From a virus: 22,075 nucleotides of DNA. The stretch spans positions 1-22,075 of IMG/VR virus record IMGVR_UViG_3300043436_001092; one strand, 5' to 3'. Both the position numbers and the translations under genes were made by a program. Shown piece after piece: positions 8,413-14,134 of this stretch. Below the pieces are notes generated by a model. It searched no databases, was not told where the DNA came from, and was given only the letters and a program-made list of their open reading frames with translations. How positions within the stretch are numbered: position 1 is the first letter of the stretch; each line of letters opens with the position of its first letter.

Positions 8413-8568
8413 TTATTTAAGCCATTCAAATTGAAACGACCAAAATCCAAATGCAAGACCTATTGCATATTCACCTTGCCCTACCGATGTGGTTTTGCTA
8501 TAATAGAATCCCAATTGAAATTGAGTTTCATTATCATTCCGACTATTCCTTTTTAGAGTTATTGCCAT
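8413..8568 (-). CDS. Small protein of unknown function (51 aa)
   Basis: This 51-codon frame starts MAITLKRNSRN and shares a TAATG junction with the HNH gene. The product is rich in Phe, Tyr and Gly, with GFYYSKTTSVGQGEY and an aromatic end (FWSFQFEWLK). It ends 21 bases before the start of the small-terminase-like gene. No domain is recognised. A role next to HNH and terminase is not evident from sequence. Confidence 0.65.
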   Translation of the reverse strand: MAITLKRNSRNDNETQFQLGFYYSKTTSVGQGEYAIGLAFGFWSFQFEWLK

Positions 8569-8822
8569 TATGCTTTATTTAATTTCTCTTGGTGCTTCTC
8601 TTTCAAGAACTCCTTGTATTGTTTCTTGTCACCATATTTGATGTGACATTCTCTGCACAATGCTTGTAGATTCTCAATCACATCCTTTGTCTTTGTCCCT
8701 CCCATTTGTCTTGGTTCAATGTGATGGATGTCCACGGCAGTTTTGCCACACACCTCACAAGGGATGAAGTCACTTATGTCATATCCAAAATGGTTTAGGT
8801 ATGTCATTGTGTGTTTCTTCAT
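8568..8822 (-). CDS. HNH endonuclease (84 aa)
   Basis: This compact HNH (ββα-metal) nuclease carries a zinc pair CEVC (Cys22, Cys25), the catalytic DIHHIEPR (31-38) with His33 and His34, Asn51 in NLQALC, and the second zinc pair CREC followed by His60. The length is normal for phage stand-alone HNH proteins. Such proteins next to terminase genes in long-tailed phages have been shown in some systems to assist TerL in genome cleavage. Here the HNH gene lies just upstream of the small-terminase-like gene. Its start is coupled as ATGA to the 90-residue gene. Confidence 0.9.
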   Translation of the reverse strand: MKKHTMTYLNHFGYDISDFIPCEVCGKTAVDIHHIEPRQMGGTKTKDVIENLQALCRECHIKYGDKKQYKEFLKEKHQEKLNKA

Positions 8823-9091
8823 TGCTCATTCTTTCTCCTTCTCTTTGGCTTCTGCTCATCATCTGCCAACTGTGCTTTGGTGATGGCTTCTTGTTGTTGG
8901 TTAGCCCATATCAAAAGTGAGTGCAATGCTTCGGTTACACAAGTACTGCAATTTGGCAAGTTCCTTCCGAAGATTTCACGGTGGACATTGTTTAGGATTG
9001 CCCCTTGTTCTGGTGATGGTGCAAATACTTGTGTTTTCTTCCAGTTGTCGTATAACGGTTGGAGTGATAGTATGAATTCAATGTTGCTCAT
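8819..9091 (-). CDS. Conserved-looking phage protein of unknown function (90 aa)
   Basis: It starts MSNIEFILSLQPLYDNWKKT. A short motif LPNCSTCVTEALHSLL (45-60) contains CSTC, and the lysine/arginine-rich tail PKRRRKNEQ could bind nucleic acid. No catalytic motif is visible. It is coupled by ATGA on both sides, to the membrane-protein gene upstream and the HNH gene downstream. I cannot assign a family with confidence. Confidence 0.7.
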   Translation of the reverse strand: MSNIEFILSLQPLYDNWKKTQVFAPSPEQGAILNNVHREIFGRNLPNCSTCVTEALHSLLIWANQQQEAITKAQLADDEQKPKRRRKNEQ

Positions 9092-9342
9092 AGTTTTGTT
9101 TCAAGGAGTGCGACAATCACAGTTGCGATGGATGCGTAAAGTATCCCCACCCAACCGTATGTGTATAGGAAAAAGGACAAGCCCAACCACCACGACAAGC
9201 AGAAAGCACAGTCAAGGGGTTTCATTCGCTTCCATTTGGAATAGTCACTACCGTACAGATAGCGTTTAAGAAGGTCGGCTGGTTTGCCAAAGTTTACGAT
9301 GATGATTGCCAAACAAGCAATTCCAATTATTTCTGTGTGCAT
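9088..9342 (-). CDS. Small membrane protein (84 aa)
   Basis: The sequence has an N-terminal hydrophobic segment (IIGIACLAIIIVNF, about 5-18), a basic loop (KRYLYGSDYSKWKRMK), a CAFCLSWWLGL motif (45-55), and a further hydrophobic stretch to residue 80. This suggests two or three membrane passes. The CxxC followed by aromatic residues at the start of a membrane segment is seen in small phage membrane proteins of unknown role. A holin is possible but not supported by a lysin nearby. The start lies 16 bases inside the end of the sigma-like gene. Confidence 0.72.
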   Translation of the reverse strand: MHTEIIGIACLAIIIVNFGKPADLLKRYLYGSDYSKWKRMKPLDCAFCLSWWLGLSFFLYTYGWVGILYASIATVIVALLETKL

Positions 9343-9836
9343 CGGTCTTTCATTAATTTAATTACTCTCAACACTTCACGAACGGAGATGTCGGTCTTTC
9401 GGTGGATTGCCCTTGCAGACATTCCTGAACACCATAGTTTAAAAAGTTCTCGTTCATAGAAATATGCTGATTCTGTGACTTGGTTTATTTTGTTGATTCT
9501 TTCAAGTTCAATTCCTTCCGTTTGCTCTCTCTCATCCAGTAAGTCAATGTCTTCAGCGAAGTCAAGCTCGTAAACATCGTGTTGATCATATATTCTTGAT
9601 TCGCCAAAGGGATGCCGGTTGCCGTTGATACAAAGGTATAAAAGACGGATTGACCAAAATTGGATGTATCCGTCTCTGTATATTTTCTCGATTTGTTCAT
9701 CAGGTTTCTCAAGTATTGTCAAAAAGTAAAATTGATACAACTCCCTCGCCAACTCATTGTTTTTTGCAATGTTCTTGGTTGCTTTCTTCAGCCAATCGGC
9801 TTTGGATAACTCCAATATGATGGCATCTTTATTCAA
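9327..9836 (-). CDS. Sigma-70-like (ECF-type) phage transcription regulator (169 aa)
   Basis: The N-terminal half (WLKKATKNIAKNNELARELY, 15-34, then FLTILEKPDEQIEKIYRDG) resembles a degenerate sigma region 2 as seen in small phage sigma-like proteins. The C-terminal part (128-165) contains ELFKLWCSGMSARAIHRKT followed by ISVREVLRVIKLMK, a clear helix-turn-helix of region-4 type. The length suits a short ECF-like factor. The gene has its own probable promoter on the other side of a 72-base gap and is first in the cluster leading to terminase and tail genes. It could therefore switch on late transcription. That role is inferred; an active sigma function would need a test. Confidence 0.7.
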   Translation of the reverse strand: MNKDAIILELSKADWLKKATKNIAKNNELARELYQFYFLTILEKPDEQIEKIYRDGYIQFWSIRLLYLCINGNRHPFGESRIYDQHDVYELDFAEDIDLLDEREQTEGIELERINKINQVTESAYFYERELFKLWCSGMSARAIHRKTDISVREVLRVIKLMKDRCTQK

Positions 9837-9854
9837 TTTTTCTTTTCAATAATG

Positions 9855-9862
9855 CAAATATA
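9855..9862 (-). promoter_or_regulatory. Probable promoter -7 element TATATTTG before the sigma-like gene
   Basis: In the 72-base gap the minus strand reads TATATTTG, a perfect match to the Bacteroidetes TAnnTTTG element, 18 bases upstream of the sigma-like ATG. It is followed by CATTATT, making the 12-mer ATTTGCATTATT that recurs in the gap at 18.1 kb. No clear TTTG lies at the usual -33 distance. Confidence 0.55.
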
Positions 9863-9908
9863 ACCATCTTTTTCGTACTTTTTTTGACATCTCAAAACTT
9901 GCTCTTCC

Positions 9909-10382
9909 TCATACAAGATGTGTATCGTGCTGGAGAGTCCTTTGGTGCAAGTAATCACATAATAACTGAACGGATGTTTCATAGGTTTGTCTTGTGGTTT
10001 TGTCGTGTGTAACTAAATTATCAAAGACATTGATGGCATTCATCACGCTGGAATGGTCTCTCCCCAATATATAGCCAATTGAACTAAATGTCATCTTCAA
10101 GTGCTTACGGCAAAGGAAGGAAAACATATGACGGGCATACACAACCGATTGTTTTCTCAAGGATGAAATCACAAGATCAGGTGTGACATCGTAGGCTTGA
10201 CAACAAACCCTCATCGCATCTGTCCAGTCAGCATCAATGCTATTCAAATCGCACTTGGGTTGAATGATTTCTTGTTTAAGCCTTTTAATTTCTTTGTCGT
10301 GCTTGACGGTTATGTCAGCAATCTGTAAACGCAATCTGCGAATCTCTTGCTTCAGGTTGTGGGTTTCTTGATACGGGTTCAT
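9909..10382 (-). CDS. DnaA domain IV-like DNA-binding protein with coiled-coil N-terminus (157 aa)
   Basis: Residues 5-40 are a heptad-like, highly charged coiled coil (LKQEIRRLRLQIADITVKHD). Residues 53-145 match the C-terminal DNA-binding domain of DnaA: RKQSVVYARHMFSFLCRKHL (76-95) and the signature GRDHSSVMNA (107-116), which in DnaA contacts the DnaA box. The AAA+ ATPase domain is absent. The protein could dimerise by its coiled coil and bind DnaA boxes at a phage origin, or it could regulate host DnaA. The start overlaps the zinc-ribbon gene's stop as TAATG. DnaB helicase lies two genes upstream of that zinc-ribbon gene, so a role in replication initiation or its control is reasonable but inferred. 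Confidence 0.82.
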   Translation of the reverse strand: MNPYQETHNLKQEIRRLRLQIADITVKHDKEIKRLKQEIIQPKCDLNSIDADWTDAMRVCCQAYDVTPDLVISSLRKQSVVYARHMFSFLCRKHLKMTFSSIGYILGRDHSSVMNAINVFDNLVTHDKTTRQTYETSVQLLCDYLHQRTLQHDTHLV

Positions 10383-10693
10383 TAAAATGTGATTTTACAT
10401 TTGTTACACTTATGTTTGTTTACGGTTTTCAGCAACCATACTTTCCCAAGTTGATTACACTTTGGGCATTTTGGATGTTCTGCAAGTACGATTGAATCAT
10501 AGACGGATTGCCAATACTCGTGACCTTGTGGCGTTTTATCCCATTTGAACGCATCTAACAGCATATCTTGGAGTGTGTTGTAGCATTGTACCTTTTTATC
10601 CTTTTCAACGAGTGAGATGAATTCCTTGTACATTGGCAAATCTTTTGCTTTTGTTCGCAGTTGGTTGAATCTGCGGTAGTCAATTATTTTCAT
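10382..10693 (-). CDS. Zinc-ribbon protein of unknown function (103 aa)
   Basis: The C-terminus holds CPKC (76-79) and CNKC (96-99) separated by about 16 residues, a simple treble-clef or zinc-ribbon arrangement, in a basic context (KTVNKHKCNKCKITF). The N-terminal part is helical, without known motifs. The gene begins 14 bases inside the end of the methyltransferase gene and is coupled to the DnaA-like gene. A nucleic-acid-binding role in replication or modification is likely from the zinc ribbon and neighbours, but the exact job is unknown. Confidence 0.75.
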   Translation of the reverse strand: MKIIDYRRFNQLRTKAKDLPMYKEFISLVEKDKKVQCYNTLQDMLLDAFKWDKTPQGHEYWQSVYDSIVLAEHPKCPKCNQLGKVWLLKTVNKHKCNKCKITF

Positions 10694-12227
10694 TTAGTTC
10701 TTGTATTATTTCAAAAAGTTGATATGCGATTTGTGGAACTATGGCATTGCCGTATCCTTTGATTGATTCTGCTCTCCACTTTGGAAAGGTAATTCCGTCC
10801 AGTTCGGTGGGAAGCCCATCATCTCCGCCACAAACCGGGGATTGAGTTGGGAAGTTTTGCCAATTTGTTGGCTGACATAATGTTTTAAATCCGTTTCTCT
10901 CGGATAATTTTCCGATAAGATTGGAGTTCCGCTGTACTGATCCGATGCCGTTGGTGTCGGTAGCATCCCCATTGCCATTGCTCTTGCTAATGTCACCGAG
11001 TGCATACTCCCCTCTTTGACTTGTGTTGATTTCATTGTTGCCGTTGCGTTCGTTGAATCCATTGCCGTTGGTGTTGGTAGCATCCCCGTCCATTCTATTG
11101 ATGATTGTTCCATCATCCTCGCATTCATTTGTTCGGTTACCGGAAATATCTCCGCAATCTTTATCCATTCCTCTATGCTGGGGTGACTGAATCCCTTCGC
11201 ATCCATCCTGAACCAATGTTCCACCGTTGAGAGTTTCACATCTATTAAGTTTGATAATTCCTTTGAATTGGTCACACTCCGTATCCAATCTACAAATTCC
11301 TTCTGCGGTGGCAAGTTGGTTCGTTTCAACATTGGCTTGTTCGCCAATTCTTGCATCAATGGTTGATTGTCCGACAAGATTTGTTGATGTATCTCCATTG
11401 TCAAAGTTTTTTGAATTGGCTGACCACTTGAACGGTGTGTTGCACCTTGCATCATTTTGGCGGCTGCTGTCATATCTCCATTGTTTGTTGAGTCCATCAC
11501 TGTTGGAGTTGGTAGCATTGAATTTAGTTTCTGTCCCAATGAATAACCTCTTGTCACTCCTATGCTCGGTGCATCCTTCCCGTTCCCTATTGTGTCCTTC
11601 CAGTCCCTCGCATTTGGGGTCGGTAGCATCCCCCTTTGGTAGATAAATCCCGTTTGAACCTCTTGGGCAAGTGTTCCCGAATTCCCGAATCGTTGCTCCT
11701 TCTTGGTGAGATTCTCCGTGTACGCATCCGCTGAACAAGGGGTTTTGAGCAATAAACCAGCATCTGTCTCTGCGATGCGGAGCGTTTTTGGCTGCAGCAC
11801 AAATAATAAACGGCTGAACTTCGTACCCTTCATTTTCCAAGTCAAGGCACACCTGCTCGAATACCAATCCGCCATCAATATTCGTGATACCAAAAACATT
11901 TTCTGCGATGACATATTTGGGTTTAATCTCTTGTATTGCTCTAAGCATCTCGCCCCACAAGTAGCGTTCATCATCTGTGCCTTTTCTTTTTCCGGCAAGG
12001 CTGAAGGGTTGGCAAGGGAATCCTCCAGTAAGAATGTCAATTTTGTTTGCATATTTTTTAAAGTCAGTTTTACATATATCAATGTGACTATCCGCATTTG
12101 GAAAGTGATAGTCCAATACTTTTCGTGGGAACTCCATCCATTCGCAATGAAAGACATTCTCCCATCCCATCCACTCGGCAGCGAGATCAAACCCACCTAT
12201 TCCGCTAAACAATGACCCGTGTTTCAT
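10680..12227 (-). CDS. DNA (cytosine-5) methyltransferase (515 aa)
   Basis: This Dcm-type enzyme transfers a methyl group from S-adenosylmethionine to C5 of cytosine. Motifs appear in order: motif I FSGIGGFDL (7-15), motif IV GGFPCQPFS (68-76) with catalytic Cys72, motif VI ENV (109-111), motif VIII APHRRDRCWF (149-158), and motifs IX/X KWRAESIKGYGNAIVPQIAY near the end. Between about 165 and 450 the sequence is poor in hydrophobic residues and rich in Asn, Gly, Asp, Thr and Arg with GDATxTNG-type repeats. This is a much longer variable region than usual. That same DNA holds a second long frame. No restriction enzyme is adjacent, so it is an orphan methyltransferase, probably protecting phage DNA from host restriction. 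It is coupled by ATGA to dnaB. Confidence 0.92.
   Translation of the reverse strand: MKHGSLFSGIGGFDLAAEWMGWENVFHCEWMEFPRKVLDYHFPNADSHIDICKTDFKKYANKIDILTGGFPCQPFSLAGKRKGTDDERYLWGEMLRAIQEIKPKYVIAENVFGITNIDGGLVFEQVCLDLENEGYEVQPFIICAAAKNAPHRRDRCWFIAQNPLFSGCVHGESHQEGATIREFGNTCPRGSNGIYLPKGDATDPKCEGLEGHNREREGCTEHRSDKRLFIGTETKFNATNSNSDGLNKQWRYDSSRQNDARCNTPFKWSANSKNFDNGDTSTNLVGQSTIDARIGEQANVETNQLATAEGICRLDTECDQFKGIIKLNRCETLNGGTLVQDGCEGIQSPQHRGMDKDCGDISGNRTNECEDDGTIINRMDGDATNTNGNGFNERNGNNEINTSQRGEYALGDISKSNGNGDATDTNGIGSVQRNSNLIGKLSERNGFKTLCQPTNWQNFPTQSPVCGGDDGLPTELDGITFPKWRAESIKGYGNAIVPQIAYQLFEIIQELNENN
10739..12196 (-). CDS. Second overlapping frame inside the methyltransferase gene (up to 485 aa)
   Basis: This frame is shifted +1 relative to the methyltransferase and stays open for 485 codons. 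The start is uncertain; ATGs at frame residues 1, 14, 75, 76, 95, 100 and 108 are candidates. From about residue 110 it reads like protein: DWYSSRCALTWKMKGTKFSR (110-129), KKEQRFGNSGTLAQEVQTGF (165-184), and four LPTP units (191, 228, 373, 412). A helix-turn-helix-like segment SKELSNLIDVKLSTVEHWFR (311-330) follows, and the end has SQLNPRFVAEMMGFPPNWTE (449-468). I recall these signatures from phage DNA-methyltransferase-associated proteins. The first 100 residues are not recognisable. It could be a separate protein from an internal start, a frameshift extension, or a relic frame. Expression is not demonstrated. Confidence 0.5.
   Translation of the reverse strand: MGLISLPSGWDGRMSFIANGWSSHEKYWTITFQMRIVTLIYVKLTLKNMQTKLTFLLEDSLANPSALPEKEKAQMMNATCGARCLEQYKRLNPNMSSQKMFLVSRILMADWYSSRCALTWKMKGTKFSRLLFVLQPKTLRIAETDAGLLLKTPCSADAYTENLTKKEQRFGNSGTLAQEVQTGFIYQRGMLPTPNARDWKDTIGNGKDAPSIGVTRGYSLGQKLNSMLPTPTVMDSTNNGDMTAAAKMMQGATHRSSGQPIQKTLTMEIHQQILSDNQPLMQELANKPMLKRTNLPPQKEFVDWIRSVTNSKELSNLIDVKLSTVEHWFRMDAKGFSHPSIEEWIKIAEIFPVTEQMNARMMEQSSIEWTGMLPTPTAMDSTNATATMKSTQVKEGSMHSVTLARAMAMGMLPTPTASDQYSGTPILSENYPRETDLKHYVSQQIGKTSQLNPRFVAEMMGFPPNWTELPFQSGEQNQSKDTAMP
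10947..11634 (-). repeat. Dispersed degenerate repeats encoding LPTPT / GDATxTN
   Basis: Four related copies lie near 10947-10970, 11064-11088, 11501-11520 and 11611-11634. On the plus strand their shared core is close to TTGGNGTNGGTAGCAT, usually followed by CCCC. In the methyltransferase frame they give GDATDTNG-like peptides. In the overlapping frame they give MLPTPTAxD. Confidence 0.7.
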
Positions 12228-13456
12228 ATCTTCTCCTTGTAACTTGTATACATCCCTTCAAAATATGTCGGTATTGTGACGCACTCTCCGTTCCGGTTCT
12301 TTGCGATAATCAACTCGGCTTCTTCCATTTCGGGTTTCTCTTGCTCGTAATACATCGGACGGAATGGAAACATCACGATGTCAGCATCTTGTTCAATTGC
12401 ACCTGATTCCCGAAGGTCACTCAACATAGGTCTCTTGTCTGCTCTCTCCTCACTCTTCCTTGATAACTGTGCAAGTATCATCACCGTGATTTTGAGTTCC
12501 TTTGCAAGGAGTTTTAATGTGCGTGATATCTCTGCAATCTCTTGTTCACGGTTTGTCTTTGTCCCTTTGATTAACTGAATGTAGTCAATGACAAGCAAGT
12601 TCAATCCCTTCGTTGATTTGTGAAGTTTGGCTTTGGCTTTGATTTGTCCGATGCGAGAATCCACATCATCATCAATGAAGAACTCAATCGTTTGGCTGTT
12701 GGCAATGTCACACACCTGAAGGATTTCATTCTCTCTCAATTGTCCGTTGCGAATCTTCCAATTGGCAATGTCTCCGATCAGGGAAATGTATCTCTTTGCA
12801 AGTTGCTCATTGGACATCTCAAGTGAAATAAACAAAGCCTTCCCACCAAGTTGTGCAAACTCCTTTGTTAATGTCAAAGCAATTGCCGTCTTCCCCATAC
12901 CCGGTCTTCCAGCAACCACAATCAAATCCCCTTCGTTGTATCCACCAATATACTTGTCAAGAAATCTCCATCCTGTTTGCTTTCCCGTTAAGTTGCCACC
13001 GTTCTGTGCATTGAATACAATTTGATCAACTACTTTGTTAGTCACCTTCACAATACTGGATGGTTCTTTATGGGTTGAGAATGTTGTGCGTTCAACTACA
13101 TTCTGTATGTCGGTCACAAGCTCATTCAATTCCTTCGTGACATCTAACGACAAAACGCCTTCAACAACTTGCTTCTTGATATAATCGTGTTCAAGTTGCA
13201 TCAGGTGTGGTTTGATGTCCGTGATGCCGGATGCCTGTTGTTGAAGTTGGATAATCTCAATCACTTGAACTCGGTCAAAGTGTTTGGATAAACTCACATA
13301 GTCAATGGCTTCGTTGTTGTAGTACATCTCTGTCATAACCTCAATCAATTTGGATGACATTGTATCCGTAAACCAGTTCTTGTTGATTCTTGGTAGGAAG
13401 TGTTTTGCGTCATCGTAAAACAACATATTTGATAGGATGATTCTTTCTGTGTTCAT
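12224..13456 (-). CDS. dnaB: Replicative DNA helicase, DnaB family (410 aa)
   Basis: The enzyme unwinds DNA at the phage replication fork as a hexameric RecA-like ATPase. The N-terminal helical domain spans about 1-95. The C-terminal domain has Walker A GRPGMGKTA (183-191), Walker B LLVIDYIQL (287-295), the motif AQLSR (329-333), and the late LIIAKNRNG segment (382-390) that normally provides the arginine finger region. The length is slightly short of cellular DnaB (about 450-470), as usual for phage versions. It is ATGA-coupled to the DUF6291-like gene upstream and the methyltransferase downstream. The upstream gene is the obvious candidate loader. Confidence 0.95.
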   Translation of the reverse strand: MNTERIILSNMLFYDDAKHFLPRINKNWFTDTMSSKLIEVMTEMYYNNEAIDYVSLSKHFDRVQVIEIIQLQQQASGITDIKPHLMQLEHDYIKKQVVEGVLSLDVTKELNELVTDIQNVVERTTFSTHKEPSSIVKVTNKVVDQIVFNAQNGGNLTGKQTGWRFLDKYIGGYNEGDLIVVAGRPGMGKTAIALTLTKEFAQLGGKALFISLEMSNEQLAKRYISLIGDIANWKIRNGQLRENEILQVCDIANSQTIEFFIDDDVDSRIGQIKAKAKLHKSTKGLNLLVIDYIQLIKGTKTNREQEIAEISRTLKLLAKELKITVMILAQLSRKSEERADKRPMLSDLRESGAIEQDADIVMFPFRPMYYEQEKPEMEEAELIIAKNRNGECVTIPTYFEGMYTSYKEKI

Positions 13457-14025
13457 AGGGTTGCAATTTTAGGTTTGTTTGTTTTGATTTCCTCGGTTTG
13501 AAGATTATTTAATTTCCAAGTTCTCACGGATGCTTTCCAATCTTTCATTTTGTTTTTACCAACCAACCAACCGTTTGATTCATAATGAGACATCCATCGT
13601 TCGGAGATGTCATTCATTCCTTGTTCTTTCATATAAGTTTTAACATCTTGAATGGTTGGTTTCTTAAATACTTTTTTATCAGTTACAGTATCAGTATCAG
13701 TTACATTATCAGTATCAGCTTTTTTGGGTTCTTCAAAAAAGGCTTGGGTTTTTTGGGTTTCGTTGGCTTTCTTTGGTCTACCACCTTTTGAACCGTTAGC
13801 ACTTTGTTTCTCAATGTAATCCTCGTATTTGACCAAATCCCTTTTTAATTGCGTTTTAATGGGTTCAAATGCAATTGACAATAGTAAGTCATCACAAGGT
13901 GGATTTTCATCGTTCACATAAGCGAAGATGTGTTTAATTAATTTCCCAGCAATTTCATCAGGGAGTTTGTTGAATACCCCTTGTTGGTCACAATAAAGGA
14001 TAAATGATTTCTTATTTTTTGCCAT
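13453..14025 (-). CDS. DUF6291-like replication protein, possible helicase loader (190 aa)
   Basis: The start is placed at the ATG of MAKNKKSFILYCDQQGVFNK; upstream codons of the same frame are read-through of the leader. Residues 3-75 match the DUF6291-type N-terminal domain found in phage replication proteins (KLPDEIAGKLIKHIF). A basic GSKGGRPKK (72-80) and a Thr/Asp-rich repetitive linker (TDTDTV) follow. The C-terminal domain (about 118-178, ISERWMSHYESNGWLVGKNK, then WKASVRTW) resembles the DnaT/DnaD-like ending of replisome organiser proteins. Its position directly before dnaB supports a loader or origin-binding role. An SD-like AGAGGGA lies 7 bases before the ATG, inside a possible hairpin. 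Confidence 0.8.
   Translation of the reverse strand: MAKNKKSFILYCDQQGVFNKLPDEIAGKLIKHIFAYVNDENPPCDDLLLSIAFEPIKTQLKRDLVKYEDYIEKQSANGSKGGRPKKANETQKTQAFFEEPKKADTDNVTDTDTVTDKKVFKKPTIQDVKTYMKEQGMNDISERWMSHYESNGWLVGKNKMKDWKASVRTWKLNNLQTEEIKTNKPKIATL
13678..13718 (-). repeat. 18-bp tandem repeat in the linker of the DUF6291-like gene
   Basis: Two near-identical 18-bp units (13678-13695 and 13696-13713, one mismatch) and a 5-bp partial third copy lie in tandem. They encode TDTDxV-type linker residues. Being a multiple of three, copy changes would keep the frame. Confidence 0.8.
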
Positions 14026-14031
14026 AAAAAA

Positions 14032-14121
14032 ATCCCTCTCAAATTGCGGTGGTAGAAGCACACACAACTCAAAAGGGATAAAAGGGTTTTAACTTTCGGT
14101 ATCTTCTACATACCAGTTAAC
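14032..14121 (-). promoter_or_regulatory. Structured 5' leader of the replication operon
   Basis: Between the predicted promoter and the ATG at 14025 lie two inverted repeats. The first, at the transcript's start, pairs GGTAT with ATACC (14110-14114 with 14098-14102, 7-base loop), extended after a 3-base bulge by GTTAACT with AGTTAAAAC. The second pairs ATCCCT (14079-14074) with AGGGAT (14037-14032), which covers the SD-like AGAGGGA and precedes a seven-T run. This suggests control of translation or attenuation. Confidence 0.4.
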
Positions 14122-14125
14122 GATA

Positions 14126-14133
14126 CAAATATA
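14126..14133 (-). promoter_or_regulatory. Probable promoter -7 element TATATTTG before the replication genes
   Basis: The minus strand reads TATATTTG, matching the Bacteroidetes TAnnTTTG element, directly after the ParB-like gene. It would start a transcript near 14120 with a leader of about 95 bases. No clear -33 TTTG is seen. Confidence 0.5.
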
Positions 14134-14134
14134 A

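Noticed and set aside
9485-9712. 75-codon minus-strand frame inside the sigma-like gene
   Set aside because: It lies fully within a frame with a clear helix-turn-helix and has no family-like pattern itself.
11227-11646. Plus-strand 139-codon frame inside the methyltransferase gene
   Set aside because: It is antisense to two better frames, has no recognisable motif, and no plus-strand gene is supported anywhere else in the window. It reflects low stop density in this region.
11703-12215. Plus-strand 170-codon frame opposite the methyltransferase motif region
   Set aside because: Its sequence mirrors conserved methyltransferase codons and has no domain. It is treated as a shadow, but it is a warning that long frames arise easily here.
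10680-12227. A complete restriction-modification system
   Set aside because: The methyltransferase has no adjacent restriction endonuclease. The HNH gene is 2 kb away, next to terminase genes, and fits a packaging role better.
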